Part shown: positions 31,593-40,043 of the stretch, piece after piece
How positions within the stretch are numbered: position 1 is the first letter of the stretch
Layout: each line of letters starts with the position of its first letter
Origin: Chlamydiales bacterium STE3
GTDB taxonomy: Bacteria; Chlamydiota; Chlamydiia; Chlamydiales; Parachlamydiaceae
Assembly: GCA_011125455.1 (NCBI GenBank)
Contig: VKHO01000007.1
Location: 1 to 42,204, forward strand
Direction: 5' to 3'
DNA length: 42,204 nt
Made by a program: the position numbers and the translations under genes
Notes under the pieces: model-generated
Told to the model about the DNA's origin: nothing
What the model saw: the letters and a program-made list of their open reading frames with translations, nothing else
Databases searched by the model: none

Positions 31593-32561
31593 ATGTTTTT
31601 CAAAGTCATTTTTATGAAATACTCTTTTTTCTTATTGTTTCTCATCTGGAGTGGTCTTTCAGCGAACCCCGCTAATTCTTTTACTGATGGGTATGTACAA
31701 TGTGAGGAAGGGCAACTTTACTACCGCACAATTGGAAAAGGGGAGCCTATAGTCCTCATTCATGGGGGGCCAGGACTTGATCACTCCTATTTTCTACCAG
31801 TGATGGATACTTTGGCAGAAGATCACCTTGTCGTCTATTATGATCAGAGAGGGTCGGGAAAATCTCAATGTATCGTAAACTGTGAGACAGTTAATATGGA
31901 CAAGTTCGTAAGCGATCTAGAGGCTTTAAGGATTGCTCTTGATCTTGAAACCCTTACTTTGGTTGGGCACTCTTGGGGCAGTTTACTAGCAATAGAGTAT
32001 ACATTAGCTTTTCCTAAACGGGTCAAATCTCTCATCCTATTGCATTCATTGCCCCCAACAAGCAAGGGGTTAGAAAAGTACTATGAAAATCTTGATTTGC
32101 TATTGAAACCTATTTCAGATCAGTTAGCAAAAATAGAGCTTTCGGAAGACTTTAAACATGGGCAACTTGATGCTGTACGAAATTATCTAGACCTAATTTT
32201 GCAAAAGTTTTTCTACGATGAAAACAAAATTCTGCTACTCAATACACATTTAAGCCAAAACACAGCTTCCAATTTTTTTAAAATCGGGGAGTTAATCGAC
32301 AGCGATTATCTTGGGGATTACGATCTTACGAAACAACTTAATTTGCTAAACGTACCCACTCTAATTCTTCATGGGGATAATGATCCTGTTCCAGTAAAAT
32401 TTGCTGTAAAGTTAAATCGAGAAATTAAAAATTCGCGCTACTTAGAAATAAAAAATTCAGGCCACTTTTCTTTTATCGAGCAGCCTGTGATCTTTTTTAG
32501 AGAAATCAATGCCTTCCTATCTCAAGAAACTTTAAAGCATAAAATTTCTCCGCCGCACTAA
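31593..32561 (+). CDS. exported proline-iminopeptidase-like alpha/beta hydrolase
   Basis: 322 residues as read; ATG 31614 (MKYSFFLLFLIWSGLSANPA) gives a cleaner signal peptide and is the likelier start. The alpha/beta hydrolase core has the oxyanion motif HGGPGLDHSYF, the DQRGSGKS motif of proline iminopeptidases, nucleophile Ser in GHSWGSLLAIEY, Asp in LHGDNDPVPV and His in SGHFSFIEQP. These motifs fit peptidase family S33. Exported, it may remove N-terminal Pro from host- or symbiont-derived peptides, complementing the secreted carboxypeptidase at 18,129. Other hydrolase substrates are possible. Confidence 0.85.
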   Translation: MFFKVIFMKYSFFLLFLIWSGLSANPANSFTDGYVQCEEGQLYYRTIGKGEPIVLIHGGPGLDHSYFLPVMDTLAEDHLVVYYDQRGSGKSQCIVNCETVNMDKFVSDLEALRIALDLETLTLVGHSWGSLLAIEYTLAFPKRVKSLILLHSLPPTSKGLEKYYENLDLLLKPISDQLAKIELSEDFKHGQLDAVRNYLDLILQKFFYDENKILLLNTHLSQNTASNFFKIGELIDSDYLGDYDLTKQLNLLNVPTLILHGDNDPVPVKFAVKLNREIKNSRYLEIKNSGHFSFIEQPVIFFREINAFLSQETLKHKISPPH

Positions 32562-32612
32562 ACCAGGCAAATTCAGAGGGTTGAACGTTAAAAATGCAGC
32601 TCTAGCCTTGCA

Positions 32613-34040
32613 TTACCCTTTTATGACAAGATGAGGTTTCAGCCGTGCCACCATTCTAGCAAGTCCTGCTTTCTGAACAGCTTCTACAACACTCTCGACA
32701 TCCTTGTAGGCATCAGGCATCTCCTCGGCAATTGTTTTAGAAGAATTGGCCATCACTGTGATACCCTGTTGGCTCATATAATCAATTAGGTCTCTTCCCG
32801 ACCAGTTTTTTAAGGATTGTACTCGGCTTTTAGCTCTTCCTGCTCCGTGACACGCACTACACCATGTGAGAGGATTCCCGCTCCCGGCCATCAAATGGCT
32901 AGCTCTTCCCATATCTCCCGGAACAAGCACAGGTTGTCCCGTTTTTTGAAATAAAGGCGACAATTCAGGGTGGCTGGGACCGAATGCTCGTGTTGCACCT
33001 TTTCGGTGGACGCAGAGTTTTTTAATTTCTCCTTCAACTTCATAGGACTCAAATTTAGCAATATTGTGACAGACATCGTAGATAAGACGCACATCTTCTT
33101 GGTTGATTTTGAGCACTTCTTTAAAAGCTCGTCTTACATGGTGCAAAATCTGCTGGCGGTTGTTAAAGGCAAAGTTGGCCGCTGCAGCCATCGCTGCAAA
33201 ATAATGCTGGCCAGCAAGGCTTGTAATCGGGGCTGCAACAAGTTGTCTATCGGGAAGGCCCTCTGCATAACCCTGTTTGATAAATTCATTTAACGTATCT
33301 TGGCATACCTGATGGCCAAATCCTCTTGACCCAGAATGAATAAGGATGTAGGTGCGTCCTAACTCAACCCTCCACTCTTTAGCAATTTCTGGCAAGAAAA
33401 TCGTGTCAATACTGCCAATTTCTACAAAATGGTTTCCTGAGCCAATCGATCCGAGCTGTTGCCGGCCCCGATGTTTAGCCAGTTCGGATACTGCTAACAC
33501 ATCGCCTCCGGTTATAAGTCCGTTGCTTTCCATATGGTCCAAGTCCTGTAAGAAGCCAAATCCTTTTTCGATCGACCAGCGCGCCCCTTGCTCAATAAGG
33601 TGGCGATAATCGGTATCTGCAAGTCCTTTCTCTTTTTTATGACCATGGCCGACTCCCGAAGGGATGTAAGAAAAAGCCTTTTTAAGCAACTTAAGCTGCG
33701 TGGTTTTATTAATACTTTGAAATGGTATAGGGGCAATTGCAATGCGTACGCCGCAATTTATATCGTAGCCGACACCTCCAGGGCTGATCACTCCTGTTTC
33801 TGCGTCCATCGCTGCGACACCTCCTATGGGGAATCCATAGCCCCAATGAATATCCGGCATTGCAATGCTGTAACCTGTAATGCCTGGAAGATAAGCTACG
33901 TGCCTTAACTGCTCGAGAGGCTTCTCGATGTCACACTCAGCAAAAAGTTCTTCAGTTCCAATAACAAGTCCAGGAACGCGCATACCTTTTTCTTGTGGTA
34001 CAAGGTATGTTGCAGGATGGATTTTCTTGAGGTTAAACAT
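32613..34040 (-). CDS. rtcB: RNA-splicing ligase RtcB
   Basis: Joins RNA 2',3'-cyclic-phosphate or 3'-phosphate ends to 5'-OH ends using GTP and Mn2+. About 475 residues from ATG 34040 (MFNLKKIHPATY); a TTG two codons earlier is possible but less likely. Motifs: MPDIHWGYGFPIGGVAA, GGVGYDINCGVRI with the metal Cys, LGSIGSGNHFVEIG, HSGSRGFGHQV, YDVCHNIAKFE, and the guanylylated His in SACHGAGRAKSR. All active-site motifs are present. It overlaps by 8 nt the gene upstream that encodes a 2H phosphodiesterase fused to archease, its known activator, so the two are translationally coupled. Role: RNA repair or tRNA ligation. Confidence 0.96.
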   Translation of the reverse strand: MFNLKKIHPATYLVPQEKGMRVPGLVIGTEELFAECDIEKPLEQLRHVAYLPGITGYSIAMPDIHWGYGFPIGGVAAMDAETGVISPGGVGYDINCGVRIAIAPIPFQSINKTTQLKLLKKAFSYIPSGVGHGHKKEKGLADTDYRHLIEQGARWSIEKGFGFLQDLDHMESNGLITGGDVLAVSELAKHRGRQQLGSIGSGNHFVEIGSIDTIFLPEIAKEWRVELGRTYILIHSGSRGFGHQVCQDTLNEFIKQGYAEGLPDRQLVAAPITSLAGQHYFAAMAAAANFAFNNRQQILHHVRRAFKEVLKINQEDVRLIYDVCHNIAKFESYEVEGEIKKLCVHRKGATRAFGPSHPELSPLFQKTGQPVLVPGDMGRASHLMAGSGNPLTWCSACHGAGRAKSRVQSLKNWSGRDLIDYMSQQGITVMANSSKTIAEEMPDAYKDVESVVEAVQKAGLARMVARLKPHLVIKG

Positions 34041-34839
34041 CGACAATCATTTCCCATTCTAAGTGTTTTTCTTTTTTTACAAGTTGGCCATGAAAGCTGA
34101 TAGCTTTAAAAGGGCATCCATATTCTGCATCTGCAAAACCGACACACTCATTTAAATTAATAATAATCTCATCCAGATTTTTAAACTGGATTTCTCTTGG
34201 AATAAATGAAAGGAGTTTAGGAAATTTCCAGCATAAAGCGCAAAAGGCATTGAGGAAAATCTGATTGGGATTATCGCCTCTTATTTTATAAGCGATATCG
34301 GCAGTATGTTCAAATTCTTCAAAAGGCAACAAAAAGGGGTGTGTCCAAATTGGTTGGTAGTTAAGGTTGGGTAAGCTTTCATAAAGATGGAGCTGGGTAA
34401 TAATAAAGGGAATTTTTATAAAGGCATCACGCCATTTTTTCTCTATGAAGGGTTTTCTCGCAATGGTCGTATGGCAAAGCCAATGTTCTTGTTTCTCTGT
34501 TAGAATATTTTTTTCAATTAACCAATCCCGGCTTTTTTGGTAGTAACGGATAAAATCGATGGAACGGTCCCAAAAAATACCCTCCCATGCCACAACATTG
34601 GGGTGTTGGGATGGGAGAAAAAGACAATGACTAAAGTTCCCTGACAGACCTACAGAAAATTTCGGCAAGGGAAAGTTGGGCAAAATAGTATTTAAATACT
34701 TAGGGTTCTGATTACCTAAAAAAACAAGGGTTAAATGCCTAGATTTTTCAGGAACTAAGCGACCTTGTGGGAAAAGATCGGGCCATGGTGCTTGGACTTC
34801 AAAGCCCAAAAAAAGACGCTTTGAGTGCAAATCATTCAT
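34033..34839 (-). CDS. RNA 2H phosphodiesterase (ThpR/LigT) fused to a short archease
   Basis: 268 residues from ATG 34839; the open frame reaches back to a TTG at 34863. Residues 1-165 are a 2H phosphoesterase with both His-x-Thr motifs, H35-L-T37 in RHLTLVFLG and H123-T-T125 in CHTTIARKP. Such enzymes open 2',3'-cyclic phosphates to 2'-phosphates. Residues about 172-268 are archease-like: EEFEHTADIAYKIRG at its start and AEYGCPFKAISFHG ... WEMIVDV at the end. Archease speeds RtcB turnover. The archease part is about 97 residues against about 140 normally, lacking the middle. It overlaps rtcB by 8 nt. Both halves would meet the same RNA ends, with opposite outcomes for ligation. I do not know a described fusion of this kind. 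Confidence 0.8.
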   Translation of the reverse strand: MNDLHSKRLFLGFEVQAPWPDLFPQGRLVPEKSRHLTLVFLGNQNPKYLNTILPNFPLPKFSVGLSGNFSHCLFLPSQHPNVVAWEGIFWDRSIDFIRYYQKSRDWLIEKNILTEKQEHWLCHTTIARKPFIEKKWRDAFIKIPFIITQLHLYESLPNLNYQPIWTHPFLLPFEEFEHTADIAYKIRGDNPNQIFLNAFCALCWKFPKLLSFIPREIQFKNLDEIIINLNECVGFADAEYGCPFKAISFHGQLVKKEKHLEWEMIVDV

Positions 34840-35008
34840 TGTAAATTTGATGGTAATAGACAATATTAAAGATATTTTTTATAAAAAATTCAAGTGTTCG
34901 TTTAAAAGAAAGCGCCAAGATTCAGCTTGCTATCAAGGCCGTAAGTCCACTTTTTTAATGAGGGGGGAAGGAATAGCAAATGAGATAGGGAATACGAGGT
35001 TATAAGGA

Positions 35009-35737
35009 ATGTGGATTTCTCACAATATTCAAGCTTTTGGTTCGATAGTACTGCTTTGTCTTATCCATCTTTTCGCTAATCAGGTCAAATATTTAGGATG
35101 GATTTGGCATGGGCGGTTTTTATCTTTTTCGGGAGGTGTTTCTTTTACCTATGTCTTCGTCTCTTTGCTCCCTGAACTTGCAAAAGGACAAGCAGCAATA
35201 GATCAAGCTGGAATTTTTCCCTATTTTGAAAAGCATGTTTATCTCATTGCCCTGTTGGGGTTTCTTTTCTTTTACTCCACACAGTCTGTTTCTACAAAAG
35301 ATGATTACAAAGAGCTGGGGTTTTTTACCTCAATGGCCAGCTACACAGTATTTAATCTGTTAATTGGCTCTGCAATTGCCGATCGCGCTAATCTGGATGT
35401 GCAGCCCTTACTGCTTTTTACATTGGCAATGGGATTACACTATTTCGTAAACGATCATAATTTAAGAGAAACTCATAAAAATATGTATGAGGACTTTGGG
35501 CGTTGGCTATTGACTTTAGCTTTAATCTTAGGTGCAGTTTTTGGATTTTGGATGCCGATTCAAGATACTGTTGTAGCTATTTTGATGGCTTTTGCAGCAG
35601 GAGGGGTGTTGTTTAATGTCATGCGCTACGAACTCCCTAATAACGATAACGTTTCATACTTTTGTTTGGGTTCTCTGCTTTATGCAACAATGCTCATGTC
35701 CATTGGCGTTAGATCTATTTTTGTATCAACAAGTTAG
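35009..35737 (+). CDS. polytopic membrane protein, ZIP-like
   Basis: 242 residues with about eight hydrophobic segments (roughly 7-25, 38-57, 78-95, 105-123, 131-148, 166-184, 190-207, 220-238). Polar residues inside helices resemble the ZIP metal-transporter pattern: FSGGVSFTYVFVSLLPELAKG, where ZIP proteins have G-xxx-HLLPE, and AMGLHYFVNDHNLRETH, where they have ALHNxxDG. The match is by eye and weak, so substrate and direction are unknown. ATG 35009 with AAGGA adjacent is a poor-to-fair site. It overlaps by 4 bp the stop of the convergent YihY gene. Confidence 0.6.
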   Translation: MWISHNIQAFGSIVLLCLIHLFANQVKYLGWIWHGRFLSFSGGVSFTYVFVSLLPELAKGQAAIDQAGIFPYFEKHVYLIALLGFLFFYSTQSVSTKDDYKELGFFTSMASYTVFNLLIGSAIADRANLDVQPLLLFTLAMGLHYFVNDHNLRETHKNMYEDFGRWLLTLALILGAVFGFWMPIQDTVVAILMAFAAGGVLFNVMRYELPNNDNVSYFCLGSLLYATMLMSIGVRSIFVSTS

Positions 35738-37005
35738 CTTTGCGTGTGAACAATTTCACTTAAGCAAGGATTAGGGCTAGTACGCGTTTCGCCTTGCTGG
35801 TACTGCAGAAAATAGTACTTTGCAGCAAGCAATCTAGGAACTTTTTGAACGGCCCAGCTATGGATTTCTTTGGCAATGATAGCCTGGTAGACACTGCTGA
35901 GACAGATTTCACTTAATGATTTAGCAAGCTGGTAGAGAATTTCATTTTCCCTATTTTGAATGGCATAAAGAAGTTTAGCTTGCACGAGCTTATCAGCAAT
36001 CGATTGCAAAGGGTGAAGAGGCATTTGCAGGTCGTTAGCAATCGATTCTAATTGTGCAGGAAAGAGCCCTTTTTGCACATTTTCTGCACAAACCATGCAA
36101 AGATACAAGGCGATTTCTACCTCATTAGCTGGTTGCTTGTCGGATGTATTTAAATACCCCGTTGTTGAAAAATGGTAGCTAATTTCCCCTCCGATTAATG
36201 TAATCATCCAACTTAACTGTAGCCAGATCAAAAATAGGGGGATAGCAGCAAAACTACCATAGATAGCATTATAGCTTGTCACATAAACTTGAAAGTGGAT
36301 GTATGTCCATTGTACAATCTGAAATAAGGTTCCTGAAACGACGCCTGCAACAAGGCTTGAGGTGAGGGGAATATTTTTATTCGTCATAAAATAGTAGACT
36401 AAACTGAACAATATCCAACTCAAACAAAAGATGATCGCATAGTAACCTAAGTAAATAACTGGTCTGACCCTATCGTAAAATCCTATATCAGAAGTATATT
36501 TCACAACTTTTGCCACAATAAAGATAGTAAGGCTGCTAGAAGCGACAAAAATAATGGGTGTGAGAATAAGAACGGCAAGATAGTCGGGGATTCTTCGCTC
36601 CCAGGGTCTCATCGCTCCAATTTTCCAAATTTCATTGAGAACATTTTCTAAATTACCGAGAAGGCCAAAGGAAGTCCAAAACAATGTGATGACGCCGATG
36701 CCTGCAATAAGGCTTCCGTGTGCATGATCTAATGTTGAATTGGCAAAATCGATCATCTTCTGAGCAAAATCTGGTTGTTGATAAAAATTCTCCCGCAGCT
36801 GTTCCTCTAAAATTTTTTCAAAACCAAACCCTTTGGCAACGCCAAAAGCCACAGCTAAGACAGGAACAATGGCTAAAAGCGTGTAATAACTTAGGGCAGA
36901 AGCTTTGCCATAGCAATTATCTGAAATAAATCCTGCTCCAGCAGCGCGTAGGGAACTGAAGAACCGATAAAAAAAGTTTCTAATCATAGAATTTGCATTA
37001 ATCAC
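35734..37005 (-). CDS. YihY/BrkB-family membrane protein
   Basis: 423 residues. The N-terminal 280 residues contain six membrane helices with the family hallmarks KASALSYYTLLAIVPVLAVAFG (near 35-56), GVITLFWTSFGLLGNLENVLNEIWK (about 103-127) and AIPLFLIWLQLSWMITLIGGEISY (about 255-278). The remaining 140 residues form a soluble winged-helix-like tail (ALYLCMVCAENVQKG, LQMPLHPLQSIADKLVQAKLL). Once annotated as RNase BN, the family is not a nuclease; its function is unproven, with a suggested role in transport. Monocistronic; overlaps by 4 bp the stop of the convergent gene at 35,009. Confidence 0.9.
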   Translation of the reverse strand: MINANSMIRNFFYRFFSSLRAAGAGFISDNCYGKASALSYYTLLAIVPVLAVAFGVAKGFGFEKILEEQLRENFYQQPDFAQKMIDFANSTLDHAHGSLIAGIGVITLFWTSFGLLGNLENVLNEIWKIGAMRPWERRIPDYLAVLILTPIIFVASSSLTIFIVAKVVKYTSDIGFYDRVRPVIYLGYYAIIFCLSWILFSLVYYFMTNKNIPLTSSLVAGVVSGTLFQIVQWTYIHFQVYVTSYNAIYGSFAAIPLFLIWLQLSWMITLIGGEISYHFSTTGYLNTSDKQPANEVEIALYLCMVCAENVQKGLFPAQLESIANDLQMPLHPLQSIADKLVQAKLLYAIQNRENEILYQLAKSLSEICLSSVYQAIIAKEIHSWAVQKVPRLLAAKYYFLQYQQGETRTSPNPCLSEIVHTQS

Positions 37006-37050
37006 TTTATTCAGGTAAAAAAGAAGTTTTTTAATCTATAAGGAAACGGG

Positions 37051-37554
37051 ATGTTAAAATTTCGCGCAAGCACTCTTATCGCTTTTTCAGGATTAGTTTG
37101 GTTTGGAGCCGGCCTCTACCTACTAACCCTCGGATTAAATTTCCTTCTGGAAAGTGATAACTTAGCCAATTCAGGACAACAAGTAGGCCCTCTGCTTTCC
37201 TTGCTGTCTCCAATAGCCACCTATGATCAAGGTACCCTGCTGATCGTTACTTTAGGCCTTGCGATAGGTTTTATAAAAGGAAAATTTATATTTGCTAAAA
37301 CTGTGCGTCAAACTGTTGAAAGAATTGTAAGTTTTAGACCTCCTATTCCTTTGACTAAAATGTATTCTATAAAGTACTGCATGTTATTAGCAGGAATGAT
37401 GCTTTTAGGAATGACCTTTAAATTTTTAGGCTTTTCCTATGATGTGCGTGGTCTTATCGATGTTGCTATTGGCTCGGCTCTCATCAACGGCTCTATGCTC
37501 TATTTTCGACAAGTGCTTATTACAAAAAATCAGGAAGCTGGTTCTTACTTGTGA
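37051..37554 (+). CDS. conserved hypothetical membrane protein, 167 aa
   Basis: About four hydrophobic segments (roughly 9-30, 60-78, 108-126, 130-148) with a basic loop after the second helix (KGKFIFAKTVRQTVERIVSFRPP). AGGAA lies 5 nt before ATG 37051. It overlaps the 3' end of rlmH by about 10 bp on the other strand. The wording recalls small conserved chlamydial membrane proteins but I cannot name it. Confidence 0.65.
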   Translation: MLKFRASTLIAFSGLVWFGAGLYLLTLGLNFLLESDNLANSGQQVGPLLSLLSPIATYDQGTLLIVTLGLAIGFIKGKFIFAKTVRQTVERIVSFRPPIPLTKMYSIKYCMLLAGMMLLGMTFKFLGFSYDVRGLIDVAIGSALINGSMLYFRQVLITKNQEAGSYL

Positions 37555-37964
37555 TACCTTGAGCCTTTTTGCAGTTCAATGGCTCGATAAATTTGTTCAA
37601 CGAGAATTAAGCGGCAAATTTGATGGGTGAAGGTCATTCTTGAGAAGCTGATTAATGGGTGCTTTTTAAGACTTTCAGGAAGCCCTTCAGCTCCGCCAAT
37701 GACAAAGGACAATTTGGAACCCCCTCTCTCTAGCGAAGTGATTAGAACTTGAGAGAATTCTTCGCTGCTCAGTAGTCTTCCTTGAGGATCGAGGCAAATC
37801 AGGACATTTTCTTTCGATGCCTGAATTTCTAGTTGAGTGTCGTTCTTAAAAAGAAGAAAATCAATAGTCAGCACGGGACTCAGGCGTTTAAGGTATTCTT
37901 GCAGAGCATCCTCTAACCATTTTTCTTTCGTTTTCCCGATCGATAGAATTCTGATTTTTAACAC
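37545..37964 (-). CDS. rlmH: 23S rRNA (pseudouridine-1915-N3)-methyltransferase
   Basis: Methylates pseudouridine 1915 in helix 69 of 23S rRNA on the 70S ribosome, using SAM. 139 residues; starts at GTG 37962-37964 with AGGG 4 nt upstream. SPOUT knot motifs are intact: KTKEKWLEDALQEYLKRLSP at the start, FVIGGAEGLPESL (SAM loop) and the C-terminal FTHQICRLILVEQIYRAIEL ending KGSRYHK. Length is a little below the usual 155. Monocistronic. Confidence 0.95.
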   Translation of the reverse strand: MLKIRILSIGKTKEKWLEDALQEYLKRLSPVLTIDFLLFKNDTQLEIQASKENVLICLDPQGRLLSSEEFSQVLITSLERGGSKLSFVIGGAEGLPESLKKHPLISFSRMTFTHQICRLILVEQIYRAIELQKGSRYHK

Positions 37965-38303
37965 TTTTCCCTAATCACTTTACTGTTACTATTTGAATAA
38001 ACTTTTTTTCAGACAACACTTTAACAAAACCCTGATATAAAAGTAATAAATGAAAACTTGCCAATCGGCTGCTTTTGACACTTAGCGAATTTTAATTGCC
38101 AAGCACGATCAAAAAGGGGAGTTTAAGGAAGATTTAAGCGATGGGGTGAGGTTGATGTTTTCTAAATGAATAATCTTTTAGAAATTCTATGAGGGAACTT
38201 TTGCAGGGAATCGAAAAGTTTCTAAATTAGGAAAACGTTTATTTATAAACTTAAGAAACAAACCGCCGAGCAATTAAAGTGTTAAAAAAAATATTATGAA
38301 AGG
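37965..38303. other. gap between rlmH and smpB, nothing evident
   Basis: 339 AT-rich bases between two minus-strand genes. It must hold the rlmH promoter and the end of the smpB transcript. I see no gene, hairpin with T-run, or repeat worth naming. Confidence 0.4.
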
Positions 38304-38765
38304 TTATTCAAAGCTTTGCTTCCTGGCTCGATCCAGATGGCGTTTTTCTTCTCTATCCTGAATAGATTGCCGTTTATCAAAGGTCTTTTTCCCTTTAGCT
38401 ATGGCAATTTTTGCTTTAACGCGTCCATTTTTTAGATAGAGCGAGAGGGGAATCAATGAGTAGCCTTTCCCTTGTTGTGCTGAATGCAGTTGGTTGAGTT
38501 CTCTTTTGTGCAAAAGAAGCTTGCGTTCTCTTCGCTCCTCGTGATTATAAATATTACCAAAGCGGTAAGGCGCAATGCTTGAAGCCACGAGCCAAGCCTC
38601 AGTGCCTTCGACTCTAATCCAAGCATCCTGTAAATTGCCCCCATGGTCTCTGAGCGATTTGATTTCTGTTCCTTTTAACACAAGGCCGGCTTCTAGCGTT
38701 TCCAAAATGTCGTAGTTAAAACTAGCTTTTTTATTGGAGACTAATTCTGGATTACTTTTAGACAT
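38304..38765 (-). CDS. smpB: SsrA-binding protein
   Basis: Binds tmRNA (ssrA, 2,992-3,357) and delivers it to stalled ribosomes. 153 residues: N-terminal NKKASFNYDILETLEAGLVLKGTEIKSLR (beta-barrel), then LVASSIAPYRFGNIYNHEERRERKLLLHKREL, the conserved tmRNA-binding surface, and the basic C-terminal tail KKTFDKRQSIQDREEKRHLDRARK that reads the empty mRNA channel. Intact and of normal length. It is divergent from dnaN; in Chlamydia I recall smpB, dnaN and recF in the same neighbourhood. Confidence 0.97.
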   Translation of the reverse strand: MSKSNPELVSNKKASFNYDILETLEAGLVLKGTEIKSLRDHGGNLQDAWIRVEGTEAWLVASSIAPYRFGNIYNHEERRERKLLLHKRELNQLHSAQQGKGYSLIPLSLYLKNGRVKAKIAIAKGKKTFDKRQSIQDREEKRHLDRARKQSFE

Positions 38766-38856
38766 ATTTTTGCATCGAAAGCGTTTTTTCTTAGGTAAAA
38801 TAAGTATAGAGTAGAAATAGAATAATCACAACAAAAAGGCTTGACAGGACATAAAG

Positions 38857-38883
38857 TTGCCGAGTATCTTTTAACTCTATAAT
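38857..38883 (+). promoter_or_regulatory. candidate dnaN promoter
   Basis: A consensus -10 TATAAT at 38878-38883, 18 bases before the dnaN ATG, with a weak -35 TTGCCG at 38857-38862 (15-nt spacing). A better-looking TTGACA (38841-38846) is too far away. The -10 alone is convincing; the mRNA leader would be about 12 nt. Confidence 0.45.
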
Positions 38884-38901
38884 TTTAGGGAAATTTTATT
38901 T

Positions 38902-40032
38902 ATGAAATTTGTGATATCTACCCAAGAGCTAAACTTCCTCATTAATAAGATTCAAAATGTTGTGCCTCAAAAAGCGACTATCCCTATTTTGTCTAATTTT
39001 CTTATAGAAGCCTCTAACGGAATGCTGACTTTAACGGCAACTGATCTCACTGTGGGCATTCGTTGCCAAACAGAAGCAAATGTGATTGAAGAAGGTGCTA
39101 CGACCTTACCGGCAAAGCGTTTTGCACAACTGATCCGCGAGCTGACACAGTCGCAAGTAGAAATCACTACAAGTGAGCAGGAAATCACAGAAATTAAAGC
39201 CAATACCTCACGCTTTAAGCTTCATGGGATGAAAGCGATTGAATTTCCATCTCTTCCAGATATGTCAGGAGCAACTTCTTTTAAAATGCCGCAAAATTTA
39301 CTTAAGGAAATGCTCTTTCGCACTTCCTTCGCCATTTCACGCGACGACAACCGTTATGTGTTAACGGGCGCATCTATGCGTGTGGCTAATAAGCAGGCTG
39401 TTTTTTTGGGAACAGATGGTAAACGCCTTGCTCGAGCGCACACAGAGATTAATGTAGATAATGCATTTACGGGTAACTACATTATTCCTTTAAAAGCCAT
39501 CGATGAAGTTTCAAAGAATCTCTATGAGGAAGGGGAGGTCACTGTTTACCTCATGCAAGATAAAATTGCCTTCGAAATTGCTCATACGACCATTATTACA
39601 AAGCTTTTATCAGGCGATTATCCAGATGTGAGCCGTGTCATTCCGGAGCGCACAAATATGGTGGTTTCCTTACACAGGGAAGAGCTAACAAGTTTGCTAC
39701 GCCAAGTTTCTCTTTTTACCAAAGATAACAACCATTCAGTTCGTTTTACCTTTAACGATGGGGATCTTCGCCTCTCTGCCAATGCCATGGAGATTGGAGA
39801 AGGTAAGGTAAGCATGCCAGTAAACTACCATGGGCCAAGAGTTGACATCGCTTTTAATCCAGGCTTTTTTCTGGATATTTTAAGACATAGCAAGGAAGAG
39901 ACTGTGACGATGGGTATTACAGATGCTTTCAATCCGGGTGTTATAACGGATCAACAGCTTTCTCAGGGTTTTGCCGAAAAAACAAGTCCTCTTTTCGTTA
40001 TTATGCCAATGCGGCTTAATGACGAAGATTAA
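38902..40032 (+). CDS. dnaN: DNA polymerase III beta subunit (sliding clamp)
   Basis: Encircles DNA and tethers the replicative polymerase. 376 residues, normal length, three clamp domains: MKFVISTQELNFLINKIQNVVPQKATIPILSNFLIEA (1-37), middle domain from FKMPQNLLKEMLFRTSFAISRDDNRYVLTG, and the third ending LFVIMPMRLN, which forms part of the protein-binding pocket. GGGAAATTTT lies before ATG 38902. recF follows 11 nt downstream in the same operon, so clamp and gap-repair protein are made together. Confidence 0.97.
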   Translation: MKFVISTQELNFLINKIQNVVPQKATIPILSNFLIEASNGMLTLTATDLTVGIRCQTEANVIEEGATTLPAKRFAQLIRELTQSQVEITTSEQEITEIKANTSRFKLHGMKAIEFPSLPDMSGATSFKMPQNLLKEMLFRTSFAISRDDNRYVLTGASMRVANKQAVFLGTDGKRLARAHTEINVDNAFTGNYIIPLKAIDEVSKNLYEEGEVTVYLMQDKIAFEIAHTTIITKLLSGDYPDVSRVIPERTNMVVSLHREELTSLLRQVSLFTKDNNHSVRFTFNDGDLRLSANAMEIGEGKVSMPVNYHGPRVDIAFNPGFFLDILRHSKEETVTMGITDAFNPGVITDQQLSQGFAEKTSPLFVIMPMRLNDED

Positions 40033-40043
40033 TTAAATGTATC

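Noticed and set aside
32891-33908. Several open frames on both strands within rtcB
   Set aside because: All lie inside the complete rtcB reading frame and show no family features.
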